64,000 bases of DNA from Arachidicoccus terrestris (GTDB lineage: Bacteria; Bacteroidota; Bacteroidia; Chitinophagales; Chitinophagaceae): assembly GCF_020042345.1 (NCBI RefSeq), contig NZ_CP083387.1:4340001-4404000 (forward strand), in the 5' to 3' direction. The notes beneath the pieces are model-generated. The model was not told the origin of the DNA. It did no database searches and saw only the letters and a list, made by a program, of their open reading frames with translations. The translations under genes were made by a program, and so were the position numbers. This document shows positions 51,779 to 62,315 of this stretch, in pieces. Each line of letters opens with the position of its first letter. Positions within the stretch are counted from its first letter, which is position 1.

Positions 51779-53092
51779 TTAGTCCAAATCTGCTGTATTA
51801 ACTCTGCTAGGGGTATCCGTGCCATTTACAATCGTTCTGGCACTTAAAGCAATGCAGCGGATGATACGGTTCATATTGGCCAGATCCAATGTGCTAATCT
51901 CATCAGAGACTTTATGATAATTAGGCTCGGCATCCATTTTGGAAGTAGAGATCGTATGGGCTGGTACACCTTGTCTGGCGAGTGTGGCATTGTCTGAACG
52001 GTAGAACAAATGTTGATCGGTATACGGGTCCGGATAGAAGGTGAAGCCGGTCCCTTCCAGATTTTTCTGCAAAAGTTCTCCCATATTGGTTTTGTCATAG
52101 CCGGTAATATAAGCTGAGTTTTCTCCCCATTTGCTTTGCGTGCCAATCATTTCTATATTAAACATGGCCATCACTTTGGCTGGGTCGAACTGATGGGAGA
52201 AAAAAGTAGAACCAAAGCCACCGGCTTCCTCTGCCGTAAAAGCAGCAAAGACCAGCGTCCTGGCGTTATTTCCGGATTTGGCATAATACTTCGCTAACTG
52301 CATAACGGCTGTTGTCCCCGAAGCATCGTCATTGGCACCGTTATAAATGCTGTCTTGTTTGTTGCTGGGATCAGTTCCCAGATGGTCATAATGGCCGGAA
52401 AAAATAACCAACTCCTCTGGTTTTGATTTGCCAGGTAGTATGCCGACTATATTAGCCAAATGCATTGCTGAAAGCTGGTTGCCGGCTTTGATATCAAAAC
52501 TTTTGACAGCTTCGTCTGAAGCGATAAAAATTGTTGTAAAATCTGACTGGAATTGATGCTGTTGTAATCTAGGCATCATTTTTAAAACGCGTAAAAACTT
52601 CTTGGGTAGAATAACCAGCGCATTGGATGATGGGTGACGGCGCTGCCCCAATAACTTGATAAGTTCATGTTGGTTTCCTGGCTGTAAAATTTCATATCCG
52701 GATTGCTGATCTGCCTGGATCCTCGGCTGTGTACTGATAATCGCGGAAAGACTGTCCGCTATCTGCACGCCATTTATTTTTATTTCCTTATTTATTATGT
52801 GACTGTTGTATATAGCGAAATTCTGGTAATACCCGCTGTCTCCTTTCGCAGGTTGCAGGCCGGCTTCTTTAAATTGTTGGGCGATCACCGCGGCTGCTTT
52901 CCGAATGCCGGGTGTGCCATACTTTCTGCCCTCCATATTATCAGCAGACAATGTTGTCAGCAAGGTTGTTGTTTGCTTTTGGTTAATCGTCTTATCCAGC
53001 AATTTGTCCGCCTTATTATTTTGAGCATGCAAGACAGCGCTATTGCCTAATAGTAGCCCAGCTATCAGAATGAGTAGGTTTTTTGACTGCAT
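51779..53092 (-). CDS. Exported M28-family metallopeptidase
   Basis: A 437-residue zinc aminopeptidase-like protein with a signal peptide (MQSKNLLILIAGLLLGNSAVLHAQ). A protease-associated-like region (about 60-195) precedes the M28 domain. The metal site is spread over IFSGHYDHLGTDP (His, Asp), NGANDDASGTTAVMQLA, FAAFTAEEAGGFGS (catalytic Glu and metal Glu) and DAEPNYHKVSDEI (last His). It is periplasmic or secreted and probably trims peptides. The terminator at 51711-51757 follows; metH lies 88 bp upstream on the same strand. Confidence 0.92.
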   Translation of the reverse strand: MQSKNLLILIAGLLLGNSAVLHAQNNKADKLLDKTINQKQTTTLLTTLSADNMEGRKYGTPGIRKAAAVIAQQFKEAGLQPAKGDSGYYQNFAIYNSHIINKEIKINGVQIADSLSAIISTQPRIQADQQSGYEILQPGNQHELIKLLGQRRHPSSNALVILPKKFLRVLKMMPRLQQHQFQSDFTTIFIASDEAVKSFDIKAGNQLSAMHLANIVGILPGKSKPEELVIFSGHYDHLGTDPSNKQDSIYNGANDDASGTTAVMQLAKYYAKSGNNARTLVFAAFTAEEAGGFGSTFFSHQFDPAKVMAMFNIEMIGTQSKWGENSAYITGYDKTNMGELLQKNLEGTGFTFYPDPYTDQHLFYRSDNATLARQGVPAHTISTSKMDAEPNYHKVSDEISTLDLANMNRIIRCIALSARTIVNGTDTPSRVNTADLD

Positions 53093-53180
53093 AGTATTAA
53101 ATTTTCCAGCTTTGTATTACATTAATGACTACAATGATAGGCCATTTTTTTAACCCTGCAAAAAACCAGATGGCCGGCGA

Positions 53181-56100
53181 CTATTCCATAACGGGGCGCA
53201 GCCATTTTTGGGCATACTCATCTGACCATCCTTGCCTTGATTTATAATCCTCGTACTGGTCTTCCATGATTTTGCCGATGCCGAAGTATTGGCTCTGTGG
53301 ATGAGAAAAATACCATCCGCAGACACTGGAAGCAGGATGCATTGCCAGAGATTCAGTGAGATCAATACCTATGTTATCGGTCACCGACATCAAATCAAAT
53401 AATTTGATTTTTTCCGTATGATCCGGACAGGCCGGGTACCCCGGAGCGGGCCTGATTCCTGTATATTTTTCATGGATCAGATCATCCGCGCTTAGACGTT
53501 CGTCTTTATCATAACCCCAGAGCTCAGTTCTGGTTTTTTGATGCAGCATTTCCGCAAAAGCCTCAACCAATCTGTCTGAGAGTGCCTGTACCATGATCTT
53601 GTTATAATCGTCATGATCTTCAATAAACCGCTTTAAATGTGGCTCAATTCCGTGAATGGTGACAGCGAAACTTCCCAGATAGTCTTTACCATAACTGGCC
53701 GGCCGCAAGAAATCAGAAAGAGAAATATTAGGTTGGCCCGACGCTTTTTTGACCTGTTGACGAATAAATTGCAAAGTCGACTTTTTATCTCCCAGACTAA
53801 CATTTACTGTGTCCGGCCCGGTTTTTTCAGCCTCCATAAAGGCGACCATTCCGTCTGCACGCAACCATCTTTCTTTGATAATGGTGTCCAGCATATCATT
53901 GGCATCATTATACACCTTGGTGGCTTCAATACCCACCACTTCGTCTGTCAGGATATCGGGAAAATTGCCATGAAGCTCCCAGCTGATAAAAAAAGGCTTC
54001 CAGTCGATAAAACTTCGAATTTCACGTAAATCATAGTCTTTGAAGAGTTTTGTTCCTATAAAAGACGGTATGGGCGGGGTATAGTTCGCCCAGTCTATTG
54101 CAACCGGATTTGCCTGGGCCTCAGCGAACGGAATGTATTTTTTTACCGGTTTTTTGTTTTCGAACTGATGCTTAAGTTTGATATAATCTTCTTTTGTCTT
54201 TAAGAGAAAATCTTCTTTTAGTTCGGGGTTAAAGAGTTGCCCGACCACCGTTACACAACGTGAGGCATCTAGTGTATGTATGACGCCGTGGTCATATTCC
54301 GGAGCGATCTTGACAGCCGTGTGAATACGTGAAGTGGTAGCACCGCCAATCAATAATGGAATGGTCATATTTCTACGCTTCATCTCTCTGGCAACCCCGA
54401 CCATTTCATCCAGAGAAGGCGTAATAAGTCCGCTGACACCAACGATATCTACATTTTCTTTAATGGCTGTATCCAGCAATTTATCTGTCGGTACCATAAC
54501 GCCAAGGTCCTGAACCTGATAACCATTGCATCCTAATACGACGCCGACAATATTTTTCCCGATGTCGTGCACATCCCCTTTTACGGTTGCAAGTAAAATC
54601 TTTGCGGCTCCCTGTTTTTTCCCTCCTTGCTCTTCAGCAGCCTTTAACTTCGCTGCCAATTGATCGATTTGTTCCAGCTTCTTTATGATAGCGGTTTCAA
54701 TGCGTTCCGGGGTTTCTATCAGGTCTGTCTCGCTGAGGTGTAATAAATGGTAGCCACTGGTTTCTAATTGCTCCTCAATATGGCTTTCTATGTCTGTTTC
54801 TGCGTCTGATGTCTGGCTACTGTCCGCTGCAGGGTGTTCTGCTGAACCGGTTTTGATAATTAATGTCAGTTGAAATTTGATGGATACTGCATCAACAACG
54901 ACTCCTGCAATATTTTGATGGATAAGAAAGTTCGCAGCGGCAAATTCGGGACTTGCAAGCAGTGAGGTCAATTTCTGCTGGACACCATTGATAGCAGTCG
55001 CTTCGGCTTTTGGCTCAGCCGGCTTGATCGTCAGTATATGATTAATCTTTTTTTCCTTTTCAATGAAGGGAAACAGATATGCCACACTTTTTTTCATTAC
55101 GCGCGCACTTTTTACAACCTGTGGCAGGAACATCTTACCTGAACCAAACAGATCTCCGACGATATCCATTCCTACCATGAGCGGTCCTTCAATCACTTCC
55201 AGCGGGCGTGCATATTGTAGTCTGGCCTCTTCCGTGTCCTCGTCAATATAATCGGTAATCCCGTTGACTAGTGCATGGCTAAGTCTGTCCTGGACAGAAG
55301 TTTTTCGCCAGGCATCATCTTTTTTAATAACCTTACCTTTTGCTTTGACGGTTTCGGCAAAATTGATCAGTTTCTCGGTGGCACCATTGTCTTCATTATG
55401 TTGATTCAGGATGACTTGTTCTGCCAAGTCTCTGAGTACAGGTTCAATCTGATCATATACCACTAGCTGACCTGCATTGACAATACCCATATCCATTCCA
55501 GCCTTTACTGCATAGTACAAGAATACACTGTGCATGGCTTCCCTGACCGTTTCATTCCCTCTGAAAGAAAAAGACAGATTGCTGACACCCCCGCTTATTT
55601 TAGCCAGCGGGAATTTATGCTTAAGGATCCTGGTAGCCTCAATAAAATCAACCGCATAGTTATTGTGTTCTTCCAGGCCGGTGGCAATGGCGAATATATT
55701 CAGATCGAATATGATGTCCTGTGGCGGGAATCCGACTTGCTCAGTTAAGATCTGATAGGCCTTGGAACTAATCTCGACTTTTCTTTCCATAGTATCTGCC
55801 TGGCCCTGCTCATCAAATGCCATGACAACAACGGCGGCTCCAAAATTTCTACAAATACGGGCTTCCCGGATAAACTTCTCCACGCCTTCTTTCATGGAAA
55901 TAGAGTTGACTATACATTTACCCTGTACGCATTTTAAGCCGGCTTCAATGATCTCAAATTTAGAGGAATCGATCATGATCGGGATCTTAGCAATCTCAGG
56001 TTCTGCCTGTACCAGATTTAAGAAAGTTGTCATAGCCGTCAGACTGTCCAAGAGTGCATCATCCATATTAATATCGATGACCTGGGCGCCATTTTCTACT

Positions 56101-56267
56101 TGATCCCTGGCGACGCTTAATGCCTCTTCAAAATTTCCCGCCCGGATGAGCCTCGCAAATTTTTTGGATCCTGTGACATTCGTTCTTTCGCCGATGTTGA
56201 CAAAATTGGTTTCCGGGCGTATGGATAAGGGTTCTAGACCGCTGAGCTGTAAATAAGGTTTGAGCAT
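53181..56267 (-). CDS. metH: Methionine synthase, pterin/B12/activation part (large half of split MetH)
   Basis: The 1028-residue protein starts at the methyl-tetrahydrofolate-binding domain ([20 protein letters not shown] at residues 21-40). The B12 cap follows ([52 protein letters not shown]). The corrinoid fold carries [21 protein letters not shown] (His567 ligates cobalt), and the SAM-dependent activation domain [15 protein letters not shown] is complete. The homocysteine domain is missing here because it is encoded by the gene just upstream. A stretch of about 145 residues (407-553) is inserted between cap and corrinoid fold; the E. coli linker has about 15. The protein transfers methyl from folate to homocysteine via cobalamin. 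Confidence 0.94.
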   Translation of the reverse strand: MLKPYLQLSGLEPLSIRPETNFVNIGERTNVTGSKKFARLIRAGNFEEALSVARDQVENGAQVIDINMDDALLDSLTAMTTFLNLVQAEPEIAKIPIMIDSSKFEIIEAGLKCVQGKCIVNSISMKEGVEKFIREARICRNFGAAVVVMAFDEQGQADTMERKVEISSKAYQILTEQVGFPPQDIIFDLNIFAIATGLEEHNNYAVDFIEATRILKHKFPLAKISGGVSNLSFSFRGNETVREAMHSVFLYYAVKAGMDMGIVNAGQLVVYDQIEPVLRDLAEQVILNQHNEDNGATEKLINFAETVKAKGKVIKKDDAWRKTSVQDRLSHALVNGITDYIDEDTEEARLQYARPLEVIEGPLMVGMDIVGDLFGSGKMFLPQVVKSARVMKKSVAYLFPFIEKEKKINHILTIKPAEPKAEATAINGVQQKLTSLLASPEFAAANFLIHQNIAGVVVDAVSIKFQLTLIIKTGSAEHPAADSSQTSDAETDIESHIEEQLETSGYHLLHLSETDLIETPERIETAIIKKLEQIDQLAAKLKAAEEQGGKKQGAAKILLATVKGDVHDIGKNIVGVVLGCNGYQVQDLGVMVPTDKLLDTAIKENVDIVGVSGLITPSLDEMVGVAREMKRRNMTIPLLIGGATTSRIHTAVKIAPEYDHGVIHTLDASRCVTVVGQLFNPELKEDFLLKTKEDYIKLKHQFENKKPVKKYIPFAEAQANPVAIDWANYTPPIPSFIGTKLFKDYDLREIRSFIDWKPFFISWELHGNFPDILTDEVVGIEATKVYNDANDMLDTIIKERWLRADGMVAFMEAEKTGPDTVNVSLGDKKSTLQFIRQQVKKASGQPNISLSDFLRPASYGKDYLGSFAVTIHGIEPHLKRFIEDHDDYNKIMVQALSDRLVEAFAEMLHQKTRTELWGYDKDERLSADDLIHEKYTGIRPAPGYPACPDHTEKIKLFDLMSVTDNIGIDLTESLAMHPASSVCGWYFSHPQSQYFGIGKIMEDQYEDYKSRQGWSDEYAQKWLRPVME

Positions 56268-56332
56268 GATGTATAGAAAACTAATTAGCGTAAAATGGGT
56301 GAAACTGCTTTGGCGCAGGCTTTGAAATCTTA

Positions 56333-57352
56333 TTACAAAGTTGTCGCCACTTCCGGTTTTTTGCGTGGCTGAATTTCTCGAACAACGTCAGCAATATGCT
56401 TAATATGATCAGGAGTGGTTCCGCAGCATCCTCCTACGATGTTAACAAAACCTCCAGCCGCCCAGTGTTCAAGAAAATGTGCGGTTTCATGGGGTGTCTC
56501 ATCATATTCTCCCATTGCATTGGGCAATCCCGCATTGGGATAGGCGGACGTATAACAGGCGGCGATTTGACTGAGTTCTTGAACATAAGGCCGCATTTCT
56601 GCCGCACCCAATGCACAGTTCAACCCGACACTCAGTGGATTGGCATGGCTGACAGAGATATAAAAGGCTTCCAGCGTCTGGCCACTTAATGTCCTGCCAC
56701 TGGCGTCAGTAATGGTGCCGGATATCATAATCGGGAGTTCTTTGCGACCATCCTTTTGATAGAAATTCTTAATTGCATAGATCGCTGCCTTACAATTAAG
56801 CGTGTCAAATATAGTCTCTATTAATAGTAAGTCCACGCCTCCATCTGCGAGTCCCCTGATCTGCTCTTCATAAGCAGCTGCCACTTCGTCGAAACTGACG
56901 GCACGGTAACCGGGATTGTTCACATCCGGAGAGAGTGAAAGTGTCTTGTTTAATGGCCCGATAGCACCTGCAACATACACCTGGCCTTTACTTTTGCCTT
57001 CAGGCGTTTGTAGATATGTATTTACCGCGTTCCTGGCACATGTGGCCGCAGCCACATTGAGTTCGTAAGCGAGGCCACTCATGTCATAGTCAGCCTGCGC
57101 AATACTTGTGCTGCTGAACGTGTTGGTTTCGAGGATATCAGCGCCCGCATGGAGATACTGCAGATGAATCTCTTCAATAATGTCCGGACGTGTGATGCTG
57201 AGCAGATCATTGTTCCCTTTCACATCCAGATGCCACTCCTTAAACCTTTCTCCTCTAAAGTCTCCTTCACTGAGTTTATACCGTTGGATCATAGTGCCCA
57301 TTGCACCGTCAATCACCAGAATCCTTTTTTTTAACGCATCTTCAATTAACAT
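56333..57352 (-). CDS. metH: Homocysteine S-methyltransferase part (small half of split MetH)
   Basis: This is the N-terminal homocysteine-binding barrel, here about 339 residues. Zinc-binding cysteines are in [16 protein letters not shown] near residue 247 and [17 protein letters not shown] near 318. Substrate strands start [28 protein letters not shown] start at the ATG at 57352 (purine-rich AAGAGAAG before it); a longer reading to 57394 adds 14 residues of no domain. The gap to the large half is 65 bp, so both halves come from one transcript and presumably assemble. Confidence 0.92.
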   Translation of the reverse strand: MLIEDALKKRILVIDGAMGTMIQRYKLSEGDFRGERFKEWHLDVKGNNDLLSITRPDIIEEIHLQYLHAGADILETNTFSSTSIAQADYDMSGLAYELNVAAATCARNAVNTYLQTPEGKSKGQVYVAGAIGPLNKTLSLSPDVNNPGYRAVSFDEVAAAYEEQIRGLADGGVDLLLIETIFDTLNCKAAIYAIKNFYQKDGRKELPIMISGTITDASGRTLSGQTLEAFYISVSHANPLSVGLNCALGAAEMRPYVQELSQIAACYTSAYPNAGLPNAMGEYDETPHETAHFLEHWAAGGFVNIVGGCCGTTPDHIKHIADVVREIQPRKKPEVATTL

Positions 57353-57708
57353 TTTAATCTTCTCTTTTTTATTGTGATAGCCAGCCACCCTCAACGCAAC
57401 GTGTTAATGAATACTGGCTGCAAACAGATTTACTGTTGAAGCTATTGGAATCTAATAAAACGTTTGGGGTATTTTCTGTAAGAAGTGGAAGTACTCAACG
57501 TTTATTAGTTCTTTTATTCAGGCTGAACAATAAACAAATCTGCCTTAATCTATTTACCAGGATGGCATTTCTACAAAAAAAGTGACATCCAAGCTTATTT
57601 CTATGATGCAAAATTACGGAATGTCACTGAATAAATAAAATGGAAAATAGAAGCCTGTTTAAAAATATATTTCTTTGATCGTTAATAACTTAAGTAGCCT
57701 GTAGTGCG
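57353..57708. other. Leader and gap between recR and metH
   Basis: 356 bp. It holds the recR terminator (57581-57628) and probably the metH promoter, for which no good consensus is seen. I find no SAM or cobalamin riboswitch core. Confidence 0.5.
57581..57628 (-). terminator. Terminator of recR
   Basis: Ten-nt arms (57581-57590 and 57619-57628) pair with one bulged base, and on the minus strand the second arm is followed by TTTTTTT. Confidence 0.75.
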
Positions 57709-58323
57709 TTATTTTACATAGTTTTCAACCGGTAACCGGTTCATCATACTGCGGCCAAGGGTCATTTCATCGGCATACTCCAATTCTCCACCAAAAGCCA
57801 CTCCCCTGGAGATGGTGGTGATTTTACAGGGGAGATGACGTAGTTTCTTCTGAATGTAGAATATGGTGGTATCTCCCTGGATATTGGGATTTAAGGCAAA
57901 AACAAGTTCTTCCACATCTTCCTGCTCCACTCTGTTAATCAACGAATCAATTGTCAGGCTATCGGGACCGACGCCATCCAGTGGTGAGATCACACCGCCA
58001 AGAACATGGTAAAGCCCGCTGAATTGTTGGGTGTTTTCTATGGCAATTACATCCTTAATAGACTCTACGACGCATACCAGTCTTTGATTACGCAGTTTGT
58101 TTTCACAGATCGCGCAAAGATCGTGATCACTTAGGTTATGGCAGCGACTACAAAACTTGATATCGCTACGCATTTTGGCGAGGGTTTCAGAAAACTGCCT
58201 GACCTGGCCTTCCTCCTGTTTCAAGAGATGGAGGACCAGCCTGAGTGCGGTCTTTTTACCGATGCCTGGAAGACCTGCAAAGGCATTGACGGCGTTTTCT
58301 AGTAAGGAAGATGGTAGCTGCAT
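57709..58323 (-). CDS. recR: Recombination mediator protein
   Basis: RecR works with RecO and RecF to load RecA at gaps and stalled forks. I start at the ATG at 58323 (MQLPSSLLENAV); a frame start at 58344 adds seven residues without similarity. The helix-hairpin-helix FAGLPGIGKKTALRLVLHLL comes first. The zinc finger FCSRCHNLSDHDLCAIC follows, then the Toprim block VCVVESIKDVIAIE with GVISPLDGVGPDSL. The length of about 204 residues is normal. It follows an Ig-like lipoprotein gene by 27 bp on the same transcript. Confidence 0.95.
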   Translation of the reverse strand: MQLPSSLLENAVNAFAGLPGIGKKTALRLVLHLLKQEEGQVRQFSETLAKMRSDIKFCSRCHNLSDHDLCAICENKLRNQRLVCVVESIKDVIAIENTQQFSGLYHVLGGVISPLDGVGPDSLTIDSLINRVEQEDVEELVFALNPNIQGDTTIFYIQKKLRHLPCKITTISRGVAFGGELEYADEMTLGRSMMNRLPVENYVK

Positions 58324-58371
58324 AATGATAATACGAAAGTACAAAGATACTGAATACCTATATTAACTAAA

Positions 58372-59865
58372 CTAGTAGTGATGCAATTGGTAAGGGTCAT
58401 CAGGATCCGGTTGGTTAGGGTCTTTCTTAAGGTAGATATCCCATTGGTTTTCTGTATCTGCGATAAATTTAAAGCTTCTTTTAATTGTAATACCTAATTC
58501 CGGCTGTCTCCGAAGCTGATAATTACCAGGTGTCCATTGCAAATCGCCATTGGTATCGTATAAAACTCTTAGGGTATAATCACCTGGCTCAAACCGTTCA
58601 ATTCTGACTTGCCTGTTATCTCCAATGACTGCTGAATCTACAATTTTTTTATCCGATAAAATAAGTAGTACCGGATGCTTCGTGGTATCTACATCTGGGA
58701 ACTTTAACTGTAGTGTAGCGTAATCGTGTTCGGTTTTAACCGTGAATTTAACCGTGTCTGCTTTGGCTAATTGCACTTTGAAACTGTCCGTCGCGGCCTC
58801 GATAGGAAGGATTAATGCAAATTCTTTTCCTTGGGAGGTATCCCAGGTTCGATTCATGATAAATCGACTATTTGTGGAATCCGTTGAATCTGGGACAATG
58901 GTAAAATTGTTGACGGGTACGAAATTGGTATCCGTCAGTTGAATCAACTCCGGTTTAAAGCTTTCCAAGGGCTTACTGAATTGCAGGGTTAATGGTTTTA
59001 ACAGGCTTTGTTTGCCTTCTTCCAGATTCAAAGCTACCGTAAGCGGCTTTTTTGCGTCCTGCTCTTTTCTCTTTTCCCTTTGTTTTTCAGAAAGCTGAGC
59101 CGGTCTCTTACCCTCCTGCTCTTTTGGAAATGCTCTGAATGCGTATAAAGTAATACCGTTGTTGACAGAATCATTTTTAGTGGAGACAACACTGTCCATA
59201 AATGCAAAAACAGCGGTAGAGTCTCCATAGTTCTTCATGTATGAATTCTCTACTGCAAATAAATGATAATTTTCTTTAGGAAGAAAATGGAAAGCGAAAC
59301 GGCCTAGACTGTCCAGACGCGCGTAATACCGCGGGCTATTCTTGAGGACAGCTGTATCCGACAGGTCTCTGTATAAAACCACCATCAAAGTACTGTCAAT
59401 GGCACCATCTTCCGCCATAACGACCTTACCGGTTATTGAATCTGTATCCAGATGGTCTCCTGTACTGAATACATAAGTGAAGTTTCTAAGGGGGTTATTT
59501 TCATTCACATCCTGTATAGCATTGCCGAAATTATAAGAATAAGTTGTATTAGGTTCGAGGGTGTCTTTGATCTCAATGGTAACTTCTCTGAGTTTACCCT
59601 TTACATTCGGAATATTCTTGGCAACCGGCGAGACAATCAGGTTATTAAAAATATCCTGTACCTGTACATATTCATCAAAAGTTAAGACGATCGATTTTGC
59701 CTTGAAATTCAAGGTCGAATCCGCAGGTGTGGCAGACAGAAGTATGGGAGAAAGCGTATCTCTGGGTCCACCACCTGGGGGAACGATCACAGCGCAGCTA
59801 TTGAGCTGCATGAGTATCCCTATCAGGATAAAAAAAGAAAAAATAACGGCTAATACTTTATTCAT
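58372..59865 (-). CDS. Ig-like domain lipoprotein
   Basis: A 497-residue lipoprotein (signal MNKVLAVIFSFFILIGILMQLNSC, acylated Cys24). The N-terminal part has an SbsA-type Ig-like domain (about 35-135: PILLSATPADSTLNFKAKSIVLTFDEYVQVQDIFNN, LEPNTTYSYNFGNAIQDVNEN). A carboxypeptidase-regulatory-like repeat follows (DSITGKVVMAEDGAIDSTLMVVLYRDLS), and the end reads PDDPYQLHHY. It is a common Bacteroidota envelope protein whose function is unknown. It is the first gene of a two-gene unit with recR; the pairing is likely accidental. Confidence 0.85.
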   Translation of the reverse strand: MNKVLAVIFSFFILIGILMQLNSCAVIVPPGGGPRDTLSPILLSATPADSTLNFKAKSIVLTFDEYVQVQDIFNNLIVSPVAKNIPNVKGKLREVTIEIKDTLEPNTTYSYNFGNAIQDVNENNPLRNFTYVFSTGDHLDTDSITGKVVMAEDGAIDSTLMVVLYRDLSDTAVLKNSPRYYARLDSLGRFAFHFLPKENYHLFAVENSYMKNYGDSTAVFAFMDSVVSTKNDSVNNGITLYAFRAFPKEQEGKRPAQLSEKQREKRKEQDAKKPLTVALNLEEGKQSLLKPLTLQFSKPLESFKPELIQLTDTNFVPVNNFTIVPDSTDSTNSRFIMNRTWDTSQGKEFALILPIEAATDSFKVQLAKADTVKFTVKTEHDYATLQLKFPDVDTTKHPVLLILSDKKIVDSAVIGDNRQVRIERFEPGDYTLRVLYDTNGDLQWTPGNYQLRRQPELGITIKRSFKFIADTENQWDIYLKKDPNQPDPDDPYQLHHY

Positions 59866-59976
59866 CTGTTTTAGAAGGGCTTTTGCCTAGTGACAAAAGT
59901 ACCTCATTGACCGAACTTTAAAAAGGATTTAAAGCAAATTTGTGAACCAATCAGTGACCAGCAGAAAAGAAAAAAG

Positions 59977-61860
59977 TCAGCTTTTGGAAAATTGGTGCTG
60001 CCGATAACTTTTTTGGTCCAATATGCCTACTTCAATATAGGATGGATGATGTTTATCATGAAAAATTTTAATATTTGACGGCCTGAAGTCGCCCGCTTTT
60101 GCCTTATAAATATCTTCGAATACCTGTGGATTTCTGTCTACCAATGGAAACCAGGAACTTTGCACCTGAATCATTATTCGATGGCCCTTTTTAAAGGTAT
60201 AAAGGATATCTGGCAGCGTGTATGATACCTCGGTAAGCTCGCCCGGAATAAACGCAACCGGCTCGGAGAAGCTTTTTCTGTATTTACCCCGCATTACTTC
60301 TGCCCTGACCAGAGATTGATAACCACTCATTTTCCCGTGGGCGCTATCGGGATAAACATCGATGATTTTGACGACAAAGTCAGCATCCGTTGTGCTGATA
60401 CTGACACTTAGGTGTGCTTTTACCGGCCCAGCCAGGGTGGTATTTTGATTCAATACTGATGTCGTAAAGCTTAATACATCTTTTCTGTTAGTTGCAAAAC
60501 GCTGATCATCAATCATATAAGTGATACCTCTATTTTTGCGCACCCCTCCTTGATAAGGTACTGGATGAGCCGGATCGGATGTATAGGATGAGTAACTGTT
60601 TGCTATATTGGGCGCCTGAGTGGTAATTTGCTTATCGGTATTAAGGTAAAGCTTGGTATTTTTTGCCGACTTGGTCGGCCAGGTTTCGAATGCATCCCAG
60701 CGATTAATGCCCACATCATAGAGAACAGCCTCCGGTAATTTGGGTTTAGGTCCGTCTTTTAGATAATATAGAAAAAACGGTAACTCGATATTTTGCTGGA
60801 ACCAGGCACTTGTATTCGTGCCGAAGGCTATATCACCTAAATGATTCATCTCGGGACCCGCCCATCCCCCATGGTTCCATGGGCCCATGACAATTGTATT
60901 TGCATGACCCGGATTATTGTGTTCAATGGTCCTATAGGTCTCCAGGGTACCCCAGAGATCCTCGGCATCATACCACCCGCCTACTAATAATGTTGCCGGT
61001 TGTACGTTACGCATATGCTTTCTGATATCCCTGGCCTGCCACCAGCTATCATAGTTGGGATGCATCAGGACGGTGTCCCAGAATGGTACCCGATGTTGAT
61101 AGTATTGTTTATTGACCTGGCTAATTGTGCCCAGCTTGAGGTAAAAGTCATAGACATCTTTTATCGGTAGCTTCAAGTCTGGTAGGTTATTCTTATTGGG
61201 TCCGTTGGTTGAATTGGCAAACCAGTAGTCAAAACCCATTTCATCCATAAGAAAAAAAGCACCTTTATGGTGGGTATCGTCTCCTAAAAACCAGTTGGTG
61301 ACGGGTGCCTGAGGGGAAACGGCTTTGATGGCCGGGTGCCCTGCAAGGGCCGCATTGGTAGCAAAAAAGCCTGGATATGAAATCCCCCAGACTCCTACCC
61401 GGCCGTTGTTATGTGTCACATTATGAATCAACCAGTCCACAGCATCATAGGTGTCAGAGGATTCATCGTGTTGTAATCCCGTTTTATTTTCAATGAAAGG
61501 GGTAATCTCTGTCCAGTTGCCTTCACTTTGATATTTTCCACGGACATCCTGATAGACGAAGATAAATCCTTCTTTGGTAAAATCGGGTGAAGGCCCTAAT
61601 CTGGAGGGAAACTTATTTTTACCATAGGGTCCGGCGGAATAGCAGGTTCTGTTCATCATGATGGGATAGGCTTTAGAGGTATCCTTTGGCGTATATACGG
61701 CGGTGTACAATTTTACACCATCACGCATAGGAATCATATACTCCGCTTTTGTATAATGACTGACTATATAGGTTTTGCCCACATCCGTTTGTCCCCATGT
61801 TAGTATGCTGGAAAAGGAGAGCGTAACCAGAAGTATGAGTTTATTATAAAGGTTTTTCAT
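59977..61860 (-). CDS. Exported CocE/NonD-type alpha/beta-hydrolase (X-Pro dipeptidyl-peptidase-like)
   Basis: A 627-residue hydrolase with a signal peptide (about 1-23). The catalytic Ser is in GRVGVWGISYPGFFATNAAL near residue 160 (GxSYxG). The Asp and His of the triad lie in the alpha/beta domain and in VMGPWNHGGWAGP. The C-terminal jelly-roll domain (about 400-610) has LSVSISTTDADFVVKIIDVYPD, the usual CocE/S15 pattern. Such enzymes cleave X-Pro peptides or cocaine-like and acylated esters; the substrate is unknown. It is periplasmic or outer-membrane facing. Confidence 0.92.
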   Translation of the reverse strand: MKNLYNKLILLVTLSFSSILTWGQTDVGKTYIVSHYTKAEYMIPMRDGVKLYTAVYTPKDTSKAYPIMMNRTCYSAGPYGKNKFPSRLGPSPDFTKEGFIFVYQDVRGKYQSEGNWTEITPFIENKTGLQHDESSDTYDAVDWLIHNVTHNNGRVGVWGISYPGFFATNAALAGHPAIKAVSPQAPVTNWFLGDDTHHKGAFFLMDEMGFDYWFANSTNGPNKNNLPDLKLPIKDVYDFYLKLGTISQVNKQYYQHRVPFWDTVLMHPNYDSWWQARDIRKHMRNVQPATLLVGGWYDAEDLWGTLETYRTIEHNNPGHANTIVMGPWNHGGWAGPEMNHLGDIAFGTNTSAWFQQNIELPFFLYYLKDGPKPKLPEAVLYDVGINRWDAFETWPTKSAKNTKLYLNTDKQITTQAPNIANSYSSYTSDPAHPVPYQGGVRKNRGITYMIDDQRFATNRKDVLSFTTSVLNQNTTLAGPVKAHLSVSISTTDADFVVKIIDVYPDSAHGKMSGYQSLVRAEVMRGKYRKSFSEPVAFIPGELTEVSYTLPDILYTFKKGHRIMIQVQSSWFPLVDRNPQVFEDIYKAKAGDFRPSNIKIFHDKHHPSYIEVGILDQKSYRQHQFSKS

Positions 61861-61913
61861 AATGATGAATTAAATGATAAAGTACAATTGCTGGTAATTT
61901 CCAAAAAGATCGA

Positions 61914-62153
61914 TCAGTCTTTCGCTAATATTTCCTGGATTTTTTCACTGCTGACACCATTTGCAATGGCGATTTCCGCCAATAGCTTTGTCTGTTTAAA
62001 TTCAAAATCAGTTCCTGAATTCCGTTCTCTAAAGGCATCTCTGATGCCAGCCTGAACAGCGGATTTGATAAGATAAAACAGGATGGCGATGAGTCCTATA
62101 GATAATAAAACTGTCCAAAGGATACGGCTAAGACTAAAGAATGAAGAAGACAT
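61914..62153 (-). CDS. Small single-helix membrane protein (DUF6019-like)
   Basis: A protein of about 79 residues if started at the ATG at 62153 (MSSSFFSLSRILW). A longer reading from 62210 adds a stretch without signal character. One membrane helix, WTVLLSIGLIAILFYLIKSAV, is followed by a cytoplasmic helix ending KLLAEIAIANGVSSEKIQEILAKD. It resembles the small DUF6019-type proteins of Bacteroidota, of unknown function. It lies between the TPR and CocE-type genes. Confidence 0.6.
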   Translation of the reverse strand: MSSSFFSLSRILWTVLLSIGLIAILFYLIKSAVQAGIRDAFRERNSGTDFEFKQTKLLAEIAIANGVSSEKIQEILAKD

Positions 62154-62315
62154 AAGTTTGGTTTGAAGTTGAAATAAAGAGAATGCACAAGTCTCTGAAA
62201 GACAGATCAAATATAATGATTTGTGTTGAGATTGACGTCTGCATGGAAATAAAATAAGGCGTCAAGCAGTGATGCCGGCGCCTCATTTTAAATATGTTTC
62301 TGTCATTATAAACAA

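Noticed and set aside
57353-57708. Possible SAM or cobalamin riboswitch before metH
   Set aside because: I looked for the conserved cores and found none; the structures present are explained by the recR terminator.
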